This document shows, piece after piece, positions 51,380-62,037 of a DNA stretch of 64,000 nucleotides (its first letter is position 1; each line of letters begins with the position of its first letter). The stretch spans positions 1,612,001 through 1,676,000 of the forward strand of contig CAWAWN010000002.1 in NCBI GenBank assembly GCA_963785815.1. Direction: 5' to 3'. The notes below the pieces were generated by a model. That model worked only from the letters and a program-made list of their open reading frames with translations. It did not search any database and was not told the DNA's origin. This stretch comes from UBA4742 sp963785815. GTDB lineage: Bacteria; Actinomycetota; Acidimicrobiia; Acidimicrobiales; Acidimicrobilacustridaceae. The translations under genes were made by a program, and so were the position numbers.

Positions 51380-52208
51380 TTATGCGAGTGCTGGTTGGTG
51401 GTGGGTGGTCCAGGCTCGGGCGAACTCGGTCGGGGTGAGGTCGCCGTGGGCGCTGTGGGGTCGGTTGTCGTTGTAGTCGATGCGCCAGTCCTCGATGAGG
51501 ACCTGGGCTTCGAGCAGGCTGTCGAACTGCCAGCCGTTGAGGAACTCGTCGCGGAGCCGGCCGTTGAACGACTCGATCCAGGCGTTCTGCCAGGGTGAGC
51601 CGGGGTCGATGAACACCGAGTCGACCCCGTTGAAGCGGCACCAGTCGGCGATGGCGTAGGCGACGAACTCGGGGCCGTTGTCGAACCGCACGAAGGCGGG
51701 CATGCCGCGGACCGCGGCGATGCGGTCGAGGGTGGCCACGACCGCGTCGGCGTCGATGGAGCGGGCCGACGACGATGGCTGGGCACTCGCGGGTGAACTC
51801 GTCGATCACGTTCAACAGCTTCAAGGTCCGGCCGTCGACGGTCACGTCGAACTGGAAGTCGAGAGCCCACAGAGCGTTCGGGCAGATCGGACACATGGCC
51901 CCGACCGCGGCGCCGATCCCTCGGAGCCGCTTCTTGCGTTTGCGGTAGGGCACCTTCAGGCCTTCGTCTCGCCACAGACGCTGGATCCGCTTGTCGTTCA
52001 CGACCCAGCCATCAGCCCGGGCGGCCTTCGCGGCCCGGCGCCATCCCCACCGGGGACGCCCAGTGGCGAAGGCCCGCAGGAACGCCCGCAGCTCGGTCTC
52101 CTCGTCGGAGACGACCGGCGGGTCGAGCCGCTGAGTCGACCGGTGCTGGCCGATGACCCGACACGCTCGCCGTTGGGAGACCCCGAACCGTTCGCGCAGC
52201 ACCTTCAC
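51380..52208 (-). pseudogene. IS3 transposase OrfB, frameshifted
   Basis: OrfB begins near 52208 (VLRERFGVSQRRACRVIGQH) with the HTH_21 and rve domains. First catalytic Asp in ALDFQFDVTVDG; then at about 51768 one extra G moves the frame, and the continuation RSIDADAVVATLDRIAAVRG, FVRFDNGPEFVAYAIADW (second Asp) and NAWIESFNGRLRDE (Glu) runs to 51380. In IS3 elements OrfA and OrfB are fused by -1 frameshifting, but this internal break is separate and would inactivate it. Confidence 0.85.
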
Positions 52209-52231
52209 CGCGGCGCGACGCCGGTTCGGGG

Positions 52232-52510
52232 TCAGAAGTTTCCCTCGGCCAGCTCCTTGAGCATCGCCTTGTCGAGCTCGGCCTCGGCCAGCAGCTTCTT
52301 CAATCGGGCGTTCTCACCCTCGAGCTCCTTCAACCGCTTCGCGTCGTTGGCCTTCAAGCCGCCGTACTGAGCGACCCAGCGATGCCACGTCGAGTCGGCG
52401 ACCTCGAGATGGCGACACACCTCGTCGAGCTCGGCGCCGCCGGCCAAGAGCTTGTTGCCCTCAGCGAGCTTGCGGATGATCTGGTCGGGCGTATGCCGAC
52501 GTCGGGTCAT
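52232..52510 (-). CDS. IS3 OrfA
   Basis: A 92-residue HTH plus leucine-zipper protein: RRRHTPDQIIRKLAEGNKLL, VADSTWHRWVAQYGGLKAND, then LKELEGENARLKKLLAEAEL. Binds the element ends. Start ATG 52510. Confidence 0.88.
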   Translation of the reverse strand: MTRRRHTPDQIIRKLAEGNKLLAGGAELDEVCRHLEVADSTWHRWVAQYGGLKANDAKRLKELEGENARLKKLLAEAELDKAMLKELAEGNF

Positions 52511-52585
52511 GGTGCTGTCCTCCTCGCCCCAGTCTGGGGCAACGGACTCCCACACCGCCCGGACCACTACACGGGGGTCACCTCA

Positions 52586-52689
52586 CCCCCGCCGGCTGTC
52601 GCCGTCTCCTTCTTCGAGCTTCCGCCTCCACATCCAACCAACGCCAGACCGGCGAGGCCAAGCAGCAGAACCCGTGCGAACCACTTCAT
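52586..52689 (-). pseudogene. Lipoprotein gene, 5' part, separated by IS3
   Basis: ATG 52689 follows GCAGGAGAAGG. The signal peptide MKWFARVLLLGLAGLALVGC has a perfect lipobox, followed by GGGSSKKETATAG before the IS3 junction. See 51010-51350 for the rest. Gene is divergent from the MacA/MacB operon, so it may have been a partner of it. Confidence 0.85.
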
Positions 52690-53236
52690 TCGTGCCTTCT
52701 CCTGCGTCAATGACCTTGGGCCTTGTGTTGAACACCGGGCGACCTGCGCGAACGCCGGAGTCAAGTTGGGCAATTCGTCTCGGCTCAGCCGGGGGCTCGG
52801 GTGGAGGCACGGGCCACGACCGTCGAACCTGGACTCAACCCATGACCACCAGCGCACATCGATCTGCGGGCCGACGAACCAACGCCCGACGATTCGCCGC
52901 GAGCGCAGATGACATTCGCACCGTCACCTCATGGCTCGATGAGAACCAACTGGAACTTCCATGGAAGCGGCCGGTTCGCCGGATCATGGTCCAGGCGTCC
53001 GAGCACTGCCTCGGCTCCTCCGCATTCGAGCGGCGCGTGGTTGTTCGACCTCTCCCTGGGCCTTCTAGCGAGTTTCCAAACGGTTCCAAGGCCGATCTCA
53101 GGGTCGGTGTGGAGAGTGGGGTCCACTCGGCGGTCCCGGCGCGTCGGGATCGACCAGTCCTCTGGGTCGAAGCAGGCCAACTGGCCCGGGGTCGCACCGT
53201 TTCGCTCGTCCACCGATTCGAAAGCTCAGCTCCCAC
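52690..53236. promoter_or_regulatory. Upstream region of the efflux operon with an 18-bp palindromic motif
   Basis: No convincing gene. At 52950-52967 stands CTGGAACTTCCATGGAAG, containing the palindrome TTCCATGGAA. A motif differing at only two positions lies at 61734-61751 upstream of the response regulator. A shared binding site is likely. The operon promoter itself cannot be placed. Confidence 0.5.
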
Positions 53237-54738
53237 ATGGCTCTAGAGACGACAGATCCGCCATCTCCTGACCCGCTCGTCGCGACCTCGCCAGCTGCGC
53301 CAGCCGTCGACGACGACCCAGCGGGGGACCGGGCAGCGGGTCCCACCCGGTTCAGCCGCCTTCGTCGCCCCTGGGTGATCGTCGCCGCCGTAGCTGTGGT
53401 GCTGGTCGCCGGTTTCGGCATCTGGTGGTTCTTCCTCCGATCGACCGGTCACGCGTCGGCCGCGACCTCCACCGCCCAGCTCGTCACGGTGACCCGAGGC
53501 GACATGAAGACGACGGTCTCGGGCAACGGCACCGTGGCCGCAGCCGACACCGACAACCTGAGCTTCGCCTCGTCCGGGAAGGTGACGGCGGTCAACGTCA
53601 AGGCCGGTGACACGGTCACTGCCGGTCAGGTGCTGGCCACGATCGACTCCAGTGAGCTCCAGTCCTCGCTGAGCTCGGCCGAGGCGAATCTTGCCAGTGC
53701 GCAAGCCACGCTGGCCGACGCGGAGTCAGCGGGAAGTTCAAGCCAGCAGATCGCGGCAGACAAGGCCAGCGTGACCTCGGCGCAGGACTCCGTCACCAGC
53801 GCGCAGCAGGCGCTGAGCGGGGCGTCGCTGGTTGCGACCTTCGACGGCACGGTCTCCCAGGTGGACCTCACGGTGGGCGAATCGCTCGGTAGCTCCGGAG
53901 CCGGGGCGACGACACCGACGGGGTCGGCCAGCGGGTCGGGCCTGTCCTCACCCGGCCTCGGTTCCTCGACCAGCCCGACTGGCGGGACGGGCAGCTCCTC
54001 GACCACCTCGTCGGCCCAGATCACGGTGGTCAGCGCCGGTCGCTACACGGTGCAGCTCTCGATCGGCACCAGCGACATCGACAAGGTCGCCGTCGGCCAG
54101 AGCGCCCAGCTGACCGTGACGACGTCCGGTTCCTCGGCCACGTCCGGCCTTCCATCGTTCCTGGCTGGTGGCGGCGGCGGGTTCCCCGGTCTCGGCGGAG
54201 GTTCTGGCGCGACCGGATCGAACCAGTCCACTCGGAGCTCGAGCTCCTCTACCGGGGCGACCGCCACCGGAACGGTGACCGAGGTGAGCAAGGTCGCCGC
54301 CACCAGCTCAGGCGTGGCCACCTATCCGGTCACCATCTCGTTCAACGCACCAGCCAAGGACTTCTATGTCGGTGCCACCGTGACCGGCGCCATCAGCACG
54401 GCGACCCGGACAAACGTGCTTCAGGTCTCCTCGCTGGCGATCACCACCAGCAACGGGGTGTCCACGGTGCAGGTGGCCAAGGATGGCACGACCACGGGGC
54501 CGACCGAGACCCGGACCGTCCAGACCGGGCTGACCGACAACGGCATGACGGAGATCACCTCCGGGCTGGTTGCCGGTGAGAAGGTGATCATCTCGCTGCC
54601 GAGCTTCCCGGGTGCCGGGTCGACCTCAGGCCGGGGAGGGTCCGGGTTCCCCAGTGGTACAGGCGGGTCGGGCTTCCCGACCGGTGGCTTCCCGAGCGGA
54701 GGCTTCCCCAGCGGTGGGAACGCTCCGAGCGGTGGACA

Positions 54739-54742
<4 letters not shown>
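53237..54742 (+). CDS. MacA/HlyD-type periplasmic adaptor (adaptor 1)
   Basis: A 501-residue membrane-anchored protein. One N-terminal membrane helix (VIVAAVAVVLVAGFGIWWFF), then lipoyl/barrel-sandwich halves (GTVAAADTDNLSFASSGKVT and LVATFDGTVSQVDLTVGESL) around a short coiled coil (AEANLASAQATLADAES), then a beta-barrel and a Gly-rich tail. Adaptors of this group link MacB-type transporters to substrates. It overlaps the ATPase gene by GTGA. The long Gly/Ser low-complexity parts are unusual. Confidence 0.85.
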
Positions 54743-55493
<751 letters not shown>

Positions 55494-55497
<4 letters not shown>

Positions 55498-56726
55498 GTT
55501 GGCGAGACACGCTCCGAACGGCCACAGAGGCTGTCCGCACCCACCGGCTCCGGTCGGCGCTCACCATGCTCGGCATCCTGATCGGCATCACCGCCGTCGT
55601 CCTGACGGTGGGGCTGGGCCAGGGCGCCAAGGCCAAGGTGCAGGCCCAGATCAACGAGCTGGGCACCAATCTGCTGGTGGTATCACCCGGCAGCTCGACG
55701 AGCAGCAGCGGCACTCGAGGTGGCTTCGGTTCCGCCTCGACGCTCACCGTCGAGGACGCCCAGGCGCTCGACGCCAAGTCGGTTGCACCCGACATCCAAA
55801 CCGTGGCTCCCGTGTCGACCACCTCGGCTTCACTGGTCTCGGGGTCCAAGAACTGGACAACGACCCTGACGGGAACTTGGCCGAGTTGGAGCGCCGTGCG
55901 CTCTCGCTCCGTTAGCTCGGGCCGCTTCTTGTCCGCCGCCGACCAGCGCGACAGCGCGGCGGTGGTGGTGTTGGGGAGCGACACCGCCTCAGAGCTCTTC
56001 TCCCAGGCTGACCCGGTCGGGCAGTACGTCTCCTACAACGGGACGCGGCTCGAGGTCATCGGCGTCTTGAAGGCGCTCAGCTCGTCGGACAACGCGTCGA
56101 GCAACGACGTCGCCCTGGTGCCGCTGTCGACCTATTCCCAACAGCTGGTCGGCGGGTCGAGCCGCAATTCGGTCAGCTCGATCTACATCAAGGCCGATTC
56201 GGCGGGGAGCCTCTCGTCGGCCTACCAGGAGGCCAACTCGTTGCTCCTGAACCTTCACGGCATCACGACCTCGAGCAACGCGGATTTCTCGATCGCCACC
56301 CAGCAATCCATCCTCAGCACCGCCAGCTCCGTGAACAGCACCCTCACGGTGATGCTCGGCGGGATCGCCGTCATCGCCCTGCTGGTCGGCGGCATCGGTG
56401 TGATGAACATCATGCTGGTGTCGGTGGCCGAGCGGATCCGCGAGATCGGCCTGCGCAAGTCCCTGGGCGCCCGACCTGGCCTGATCCGTCGACAGTTCCT
56501 GGTCGAGGCCTCGGTCCTGGGCCTGGCCGGAGGCGTCCTCGGTGTGAGCCTCGGGATCCTGGGTGCCGTCCTGTTACCGATCTTCACTGACTCCGAGGTG
56601 ATCGTCTCGGTCCCCGCCGCGCTGGCCTCGATCGTCATGGCCGTCGGGATCGGTGTCGCCTTCGGCGTGTACCCCGCATCCCGGGCGGCGCGTCTCGCCC
56701 CCATCGACGCACTGAGAAGCGAGTAG
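55494..56726 (+). CDS. MacB-type ABC transporter permease
   Basis: A 410-residue permease with an N-terminal membrane helix (RLRSALTMLGILIGITAVVL), a large extracytoplasmic MacB_PCD domain, and a C-terminal FtsX domain with three helices (GGIAVIALLVGGIGVMNIML, REIGLRKSLGARPGLIRRQF). This is the four-helix MacB topology that exports peptides, antibiotics or lipoproteins. ATGA overlap with the ATPase gene. Confidence 0.92.
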
Positions 56727-56730
56727 AACC

Positions 56731-58500
56731 ATGTCTGGCTACACGAGTGCCATGACCACACCGGCGAGGAGCGGGCCAGCTGCCTCGGCCAGCACCCGCT
56801 TGGCCGAGCTCTTCCCCGACGAATCGGGCCGGCCCCGGCGACGGTGGTGGCGGCGGGGTCGGATCGTCCTCGCCCTAGTCATCGTGGTGCTGGTCACGGC
56901 TCTGGTGGCGACCGAGGCGTTCGGATCCAGCACGCGGAACTACGTCACCGCGAAGGTGAGCCATCAGAACGTGGCCTCGACGCTCACCGGGGTGGCGACG
57001 ATCGAGCCGACCTCCCAGGCCAGCGTCGCCTTCCCGGTCAGCGGGACGGTCGCCACCATCGGCGTCGAGGTGAACGACACCGTTAGCGCCGGGCAGGTGC
57101 TGGCCACCCTGGACCCCACCAGCCTGAACACCACCCTGCACCAGAAGGAGTTGACGCTGGCCCAGGCGCAGCTCACCCTGTCCAAGGCATTGGCTGGCGA
57201 GAGCGTTTCGGGAGGGGGAGGGTCGTCGCCCTCGGGTAGCACCTCCGGAAGCCAGAACACGGGCAGTCCGACGGGCCAAACAGCCGCCGCCACCTCCAGC
57301 TCGGCCAACACCTACATCCTGGCCGCCGCCACCTCCGGTCCTGGCCCTGGCACCGATCCGGCCATCGCTGCGGCCGAGCAGGCCGTCCTGGACGCTCAGA
57401 AGCAGGTCGACGCCGCTCTGGCCGAGGCCGACGCCGCCATGGCCTCGGCCAACGCGGTGTGTGCCGGCATCACGACCACCTCCGCGTCGACCACCACGAC
57501 GACGTCCGAACCCGATCCGATCACCGCCTGTGCGAACGCGCTGGCCCAGGTACAGGTGGCACAGCAGGCGGTGAGCACCGCACAGAACAACTTGGCGACC
57601 GCTTCCTCGGCGCTCGACGCGCTCCTGGCCCAGCAAACCACCACCTCGACGACCACCCCGGCACCCGGAGCGAGTGGATCCAACGGCAGCGCCGCCCCTT
57701 CAACCGGCGGCACCGGGACCAGTAGCTCAGCGTCATCGGCAACCTCATCCACCGGCAAGTCCACGTCGCCGTCGTCGCAGGATCTCATCGCCTACCAAAA
57801 GGCTGTCGACGCCGACCAGGCCGCCGTCACCGAAGCCCAGCAGGCGGTCGCCCAGGCGACGATCGTGAGCCCGATCAGCGGCAAGGTCATCGCCGTGAAC
57901 ATGTCGGTGGGTGACGCGGTCACCAGCGCCTCGACCACCAGCACCATCGTCGTGAAGGGCAGCGGCGGGTACGAGGTCACCACCGACGTGAGCGTCGACA
58001 AGATCACCGACGTCGCAGTCGGTCAGTCCGCCGTCGTCCTGCCAGATGGCTCGAACCAGAAGCTCGCCGGCAAGGTCGTGTCCATCTCGGGACAGCCCGA
58101 CTCCAGCAGCTCATCCACGGCCTACCGCGTGGTGGTCGGCCTCGACAACCCCACCGCCAAGCTCAACAACGGCGCGACGGGCACGGTCGAGATCGTGACC
58201 GGCTCCGCCAAGATGGCGCTGGCTGTTCCGACCTCGGCCGTGACCACCAGCGGCACTCGACACACCGTGGAGGTGGTCAGCGACGGTGCAGTCAAGCGGG
58301 TGTCGGTCAAGGTCGGGGTCACCGGCGACCGCTGGATCGAGATCACCGGAGGGCTCACCGAAGGCCAGCAGGTGGTCCTGGCCAACCCCGACGAACCGCT
58401 GCCCGGGTCGGCCACGAGCTCTTCGAATTCTACGAGGACCTCGGTGCCCAGCTTCGGGGGGGCCGGCGGCCTCCCGACCTTCGGCCGAGGCACCCGCTGA
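56731..58500 (+). CDS. MacA/HlyD-type periplasmic adaptor (adaptor 2)
   Basis: A 589-residue second adaptor. Membrane helix IVLALVIVVLVTALVATEAF near 45-64, lipoyl half VAFPVSGTVATIGVEVNDTV, a coiled coil broken by Ser/Thr-rich inserts (AEQAVLDAQKQVDAALAEAD), second half ATIVSPISGKVIAVNMSVGD and the barrel region. It follows the permease by 4 bases. Two adaptors in one operon are unusual. ATG 56752 is an alternative start. Confidence 0.85.
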   Translation: MSGYTSAMTTPARSGPAASASTRLAELFPDESGRPRRRWWRRGRIVLALVIVVLVTALVATEAFGSSTRNYVTAKVSHQNVASTLTGVATIEPTSQASVAFPVSGTVATIGVEVNDTVSAGQVLATLDPTSLNTTLHQKELTLAQAQLTLSKALAGESVSGGGGSSPSGSTSGSQNTGSPTGQTAAATSSSANTYILAAATSGPGPGTDPAIAAAEQAVLDAQKQVDAALAEADAAMASANAVCAGITTTSASTTTTTSEPDPITACANALAQVQVAQQAVSTAQNNLATASSALDALLAQQTTTSTTTPAPGASGSNGSAAPSTGGTGTSSSASSATSSTGKSTSPSSQDLIAYQKAVDADQAAVTEAQQAVAQATIVSPISGKVIAVNMSVGDAVTSASTTSTIVVKGSGGYEVTTDVSVDKITDVAVGQSAVVLPDGSNQKLAGKVVSISGQPDSSSSSTAYRVVVGLDNPTAKLNNGATGTVEIVTGSAKMALAVPTSAVTTSGTRHTVEVVSDGAVKRVSVKVGVTGDRWIEITGGLTEGQQVVLANPDEPLPGSATSSSNSTRTSVPSFGGAGGLPTFGRGTR

Positions 58501-58526
58501 CCGATCCACACGGAAGAGCTCGGAGC

Positions 58527-59582
58527 ATGCGTCGTACCCAGCGCATCCATCACGTGCTCGCCGTCGCCATCGTCACGGTTCTGGCCTGTGGAGCCTGGGC
58601 CGTCTGGCCGACGGGAACCGGGAATAGCCGTGCCGGGCTACCCGCGGCCGCGGCCGACACCGCCCCTCCGACCACCGGAGGCTCGACCGGCACGAGCAGA
58701 TCCTCGGTCACTGCGTCCATCCCGACCGCTGGGCAGAACCCCGTGGCCGGCGAGGACTTCCCGGACCCTTCGGTGGTGGCCACCGGGCGGGGATACGTCG
58801 CGTTCGCCACCAACAGCGATGGCCACAACGTGTCGATGCTCACCTCCACCGATCTGGTGCACTGGACCGACGCCGGCGATGCCCTCCCAACCCTCCCCAA
58901 CTGGGCCGAACACGGCACCATCTGGGCGCCGTCGGAGATCGAGACCGCGGGCGGATGGGTCATGGAGGTCACCGTCGGCGACGCCCGTCGCGCCGAGCAG
59001 TGCGTCTTTGCGGCCACGAGCGACTCCGTGACCGGCCCGTACACGCTCCAACCGGACCCAGTCGTGTGCGAGCAGACGGCCTCCATCGACCCGAGCGTGG
59101 TCCGCGACCGCGTGGGGAACCCGTGGCTCGCCTGGAAGGACGAGACCGGCGGGGTTGGCCCAACCATGATCCGCGCCGCGCGCCTCGATCCCGATGCGAC
59201 GACGCTGGTGTCGCAGCCCGTCACGCTGCTCACGAGTGCCGCCGCAGGTGTCAGCAACATCGAGGGGCCGTCGCTCGTACAGACCGGCAACGGCTACCTC
59301 CTCTTCTTCTCGGTCGGTAACTGGCGAAGCTCGAGCTACCGAACGGGATACGCCCTGTGCGCGGCCCTCACCACTATCTGCCAGACCGTCACCACGAGCT
59401 GGCCGAGCGCCCGTGACGGCCTCGACGCTCCCGGCGGCCTCGAGGTCTTCGTCGGCAACGACGGCTCGACCTATGCCGCGTTCCACACCGGTTCCTGTCG
59501 CTGCACGGAACCGACCCGGCGACTCAACATCCGCCCGCTGGACCTGGGCACGTCGTCCGGCTCGGTCCCGGAGCTGTCCTAG
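58527..59582 (+). CDS. Secreted GH43-like glycoside hydrolase
   Basis: A 351-residue exported protein: N-terminal signal or anchor (VLAVAIVTVLACGAWAVW), Thr-rich linker, then a GH43-like propeller. The three acids can be placed: Asp in GEDFPDPSVVA, Asp in ASIDPSVVRD and Glu in SNIEGPSLVQ. Related in layout to the protein at 14938-16194 but without a C-terminal anchor. It starts 26 bases after adaptor 2, so it is probably expressed with the efflux operon. Confidence 0.78.
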   Translation: MRRTQRIHHVLAVAIVTVLACGAWAVWPTGTGNSRAGLPAAAADTAPPTTGGSTGTSRSSVTASIPTAGQNPVAGEDFPDPSVVATGRGYVAFATNSDGHNVSMLTSTDLVHWTDAGDALPTLPNWAEHGTIWAPSEIETAGGWVMEVTVGDARRAEQCVFAATSDSVTGPYTLQPDPVVCEQTASIDPSVVRDRVGNPWLAWKDETGGVGPTMIRAARLDPDATTLVSQPVTLLTSAAAGVSNIEGPSLVQTGNGYLLFFSVGNWRSSSYRTGYALCAALTTICQTVTTSWPSARDGLDAPGGLEVFVGNDGSTYAAFHTGSCRCTEPTRRLNIRPLDLGTSSGSVPELS

Positions 59583-59620
59583 GGAGCAGGCCAGATGCAC
59601 CTCGCCCGACCTCCACGTCG

Positions 59621-61000
59621 TCAAACGATGCGAGGCAGCTCGATTTTGAACGCGGCACCGTGGTCGGGGGATGACTCGACCAGCACCTTTCCACGGTGAG
59701 CGGACACGATCGAGGCGACGATGCTCAGACCGAGGCCTGTCCCGCCGTTGGATCTCGAGCGTCCCACGTCGGCGCGATAGAACCGGTCGAAGACATGACC
59801 GGCCTGTTCGGCCGTCATGCCGGGCCCGTCGTCGCGCACCTCGATCATGCAGGCATCGCCGACGGCCTGGACGGACAAGTCGATGTGGCCGGACTCCGGC
59901 GTGTAGCTGATGGCGTTGGCCACGAGATTGGTGACCACTTGGCGCAGCCGCTCCTCGTCACCCCGGACGAGCACGCCGGGGCTCAGGTGGGTAGTGATGC
60001 AGCGGTGGCTCTGGGACAGCGAGGCGTCCAGAGCGGCGTCCGCCACGACCGCGCTGACATCGACGGGCTGGTCATCGAGCGGACGGCCCTGGTCCAGCTG
60101 GGCCAGGAGCAGGAGATCGGAGACCAGACCGGACATCCGCTCCGTCTCCTGGGTGGCGCGCCTGAGCGCCTCATCTAGGCCGTCCCCTTCGACCAGCGCT
60201 CCCTGCTGGTGTAGTTGCAGCACGCCGGCGATGGTGGTCAACGGCGTGCGCAGCTCATGGGAAACGTCTGCCACGAATTGACGGAGCTTCTGGTCGGCGG
60301 CCTGACGCTCGTCGGCCATGACGTTGAACGCCTGAGCGAGTTGTCCGGCCTCGGTCGCCGGGGGCTGAGGCTCGACACGGTGATCGAGCTCACCCGAGGC
60401 AATGGCGACCGCAGCGTCGGTCACCCGCTTGATGGGCCGAATACCCAGGCGCTCGACCCACCAACCGGCCACGGCCAACGCCGCGAGCAGGACGAGAGCG
60501 GCGGCTATGACCGCGAGCCTGACGCGCCGGTAGGTCGCGTCGATCCGATCGGTGGGGAGCGCGACCAGGGTCAGCCTGTCGTCCGCCGAGCGCACGACCA
60601 CCACCCGGAACGAGGAGGAACCGTCGCTGGACCGGGCGTCGAACGCGGCGGGGCGGGATGCCGACGTGGCATGAGCCTGTGCCGTGTGTGAGGTCACGAC
60701 CGGCGTCTGACCCCCCGCCGGCTGCAAGAACCAGGTCAAGGATCCGCCTTGGCCGTACTGCCCGATGAAGACGTCGGTGAACGGAGACGCCGGCCCCGAG
60801 CCACGGGCCAACGCAGGAGAGCCGATCGGCACGACCGGGCGGTCGACCGGTGTCGCCGTTATGGGGGCCAGAGAGGCGAGCTGGCGGTCAACCTCGTAGA
60901 CCAAGCCCGTGTGGACGAAGCGCATCAGCACGACGACTGAGACGAAGAGCACCGCGGCGATCAGAGCCAGCGCGCACACCAGCCGGACGCGAAGCGACAT
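59621..61000 (-). CDS. Sensor histidine kinase
   Basis: A 459-residue kinase. Two membrane helices (LVCALALIAAVLFVSVVVLM and VIAAALVLLAALAVAGWWV) surround an extracytoplasmic sensor of about 140 residues. Then a HAMP segment, the HisKA box VADVSHELRTPLTTIAGVLQ with the phosphoacceptor His, and the ATPase domain (VVTNLVANAISYT N-box, EVRDDGPGM, GGTGLGLSIV). Translated from the same message as the response regulator, whose stop directly abuts this ATG. Confidence 0.93.
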   Translation of the reverse strand: MSLRVRLVCALALIAAVLFVSVVVLMRFVHTGLVYEVDRQLASLAPITATPVDRPVVPIGSPALARGSGPASPFTDVFIGQYGQGGSLTWFLQPAGGQTPVVTSHTAQAHATSASRPAAFDARSSDGSSSFRVVVVRSADDRLTLVALPTDRIDATYRRVRLAVIAAALVLLAALAVAGWWVERLGIRPIKRVTDAAVAIASGELDHRVEPQPPATEAGQLAQAFNVMADERQAADQKLRQFVADVSHELRTPLTTIAGVLQLHQQGALVEGDGLDEALRRATQETERMSGLVSDLLLLAQLDQGRPLDDQPVDVSAVVADAALDASLSQSHRCITTHLSPGVLVRGDEERLRQVVTNLVANAISYTPESGHIDLSVQAVGDACMIEVRDDGPGMTAEQAGHVFDRFYRADVGRSRSNGGTGLGLSIVASIVSAHRGKVLVESSPDHGAAFKIELPRIV

Positions 61001-61675
61001 TCAGCCTCCGTCAGTTCGCATCACATAGCCGACGCCGCGCACGGTGTGGATGAGCTTCGGATCGGTGCAGTCGACCTTCCGACGCAGGAAGCTGATGTAG
61101 GACTCGACGTTCGAGCTCTCCCCGCCGAAGTCGTAGTCCCACACGTGATCGAGTATCTGATTGCGAGACAGAACTCTCCCGGGGTTCATCAACAGGTAGC
61201 GCAGGAGCTTGTATTCCGTGGGTGACAGCGACACGATTCGCTCTCCCCGACGAACGAGGTGCGCGGCGTCGTCCATCTCCAGGTCGGCATAGCTCAACAC
61301 CTCGGATGGCTGGGCCGCGGATCGCCGGAGCAGGAGCCGACAGCGCGCCACCAGCTCCTCCACGCTGAACGGCTTGGTCAGGTAGTCGTCGCCTCCGATG
61401 GTCAACCCTCGGACCCGGTCGTCGGGCGCATCGCGGGCCGTGAGGAAGATCACCGGGGTCAGCAGACCCTCACGTCGCAGTTGCTGGCAGAGCTCGTAGC
61501 CGTTGGCGTCCGGCAGCATCACGTCGAGGACGATCACATCGGGTCCAAACTCTTCGATCGCCGCTCGAACCATGGCCCCGGTGTCCACTGAGGTCGTGTC
61601 CCACCCGTCGCGACGGAGCGCAGTGGCCACGACGTAGGCGACGTTCTCCTCGTCGTCGACGATCAGCGCTCGCAT
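61001..61675 (-). CDS. OmpR/PhoB-type response regulator
   Basis: A 224-residue regulator. Receiver domain MRALIVDDEENVAYVVATAL with the acidic pair, the phosphorylated Asp in DVIVLDVMLPDANG, Thr in FLTARDAPD and Lys in DDYLTKPFSVEEL; then a winged-helix DNA-binding domain (LSPTEYKLLRYLLMNPGRVL, VESYISFLRRKVD, IHTVRGVGYVMR). ATG 61675 fits the family start. Paired with the kinase. Likely controls the convergent efflux operon. Confidence 0.93.
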   Translation of the reverse strand: MRALIVDDEENVAYVVATALRRDGWDTTSVDTGAMVRAAIEEFGPDVIVLDVMLPDANGYELCQQLRREGLLTPVIFLTARDAPDDRVRGLTIGGDDYLTKPFSVEELVARCRLLLRRSAAQPSEVLSYADLEMDDAAHLVRRGERIVSLSPTEYKLLRYLLMNPGRVLSRNQILDHVWDYDFGGESSNVESYISFLRRKVDCTDPKLIHTVRGVGYVMRTDGG

Positions 61676-62037
61676 CGAAAGTCCGCCGAGCGCCAGGCCG
61701 AGAAACCCACGGCGGGCAGTCAAGCACCCGAACCTGGACGTTCCATGGAAGATCCCTGGCAACTCCATCCGGGTGCCAACGCGCGAGGCTGCCGAGCGAG
61801 CAGCGTGCCCCTGTCGGGGTCTGCTGCACGGTCTGGTGACATCCCGCTCGGACCTAGTGCAGCCGGCGTGTGAGCCATGGCCGACTTCTACACTTCTTCC
61901 GCACAACGACAAGTGACGGGCGTCTACGCAGCGGTCCGCTTCGCAGGTGCAGCGGCACGAAAGACCAGTTCAGGGGCACTTTTCCGGGATGTCCTAGTAT
62001 GAGCTGGCACCCTGGAAGTCCGTTTCATTACCCGACG
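61676..62037. promoter_or_regulatory. Promoter region of the two-component genes
   Basis: No gene seen. CTGGACGTTCCATGGAAG (61734-61751) lies 58 bases before the regulator start and matches the motif at 52950-52967 at 16 of 18 positions. Probable binding site for the response regulator; the IS21 remnant begins at 62038. Confidence 0.5.

Larger units (their letters stand above)
51351..52585 (-). mobile_element. IS3-family insertion sequence
   Basis: Ends are imperfect inverted repeats: TGAGGGGACCCC...AGTGGTCCAGGCG on the left and, on the other strand, TGAGGTGACCCCC...AGTGGTCCGGGCG on the right. The element is 1235 bp, flanked by CCCC on both sides (51347-51350, 52586-52589). It carries orfA and a frame-broken orfB. 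Inserted within a lipoprotein gene. Confidence 0.9.

Noticed and set aside
52909..53271. Gene between the IS3 element and the efflux operon
   Set aside because: The open frames there lack codon bias and overlap the adaptor start; I treat the stretch as a control region.
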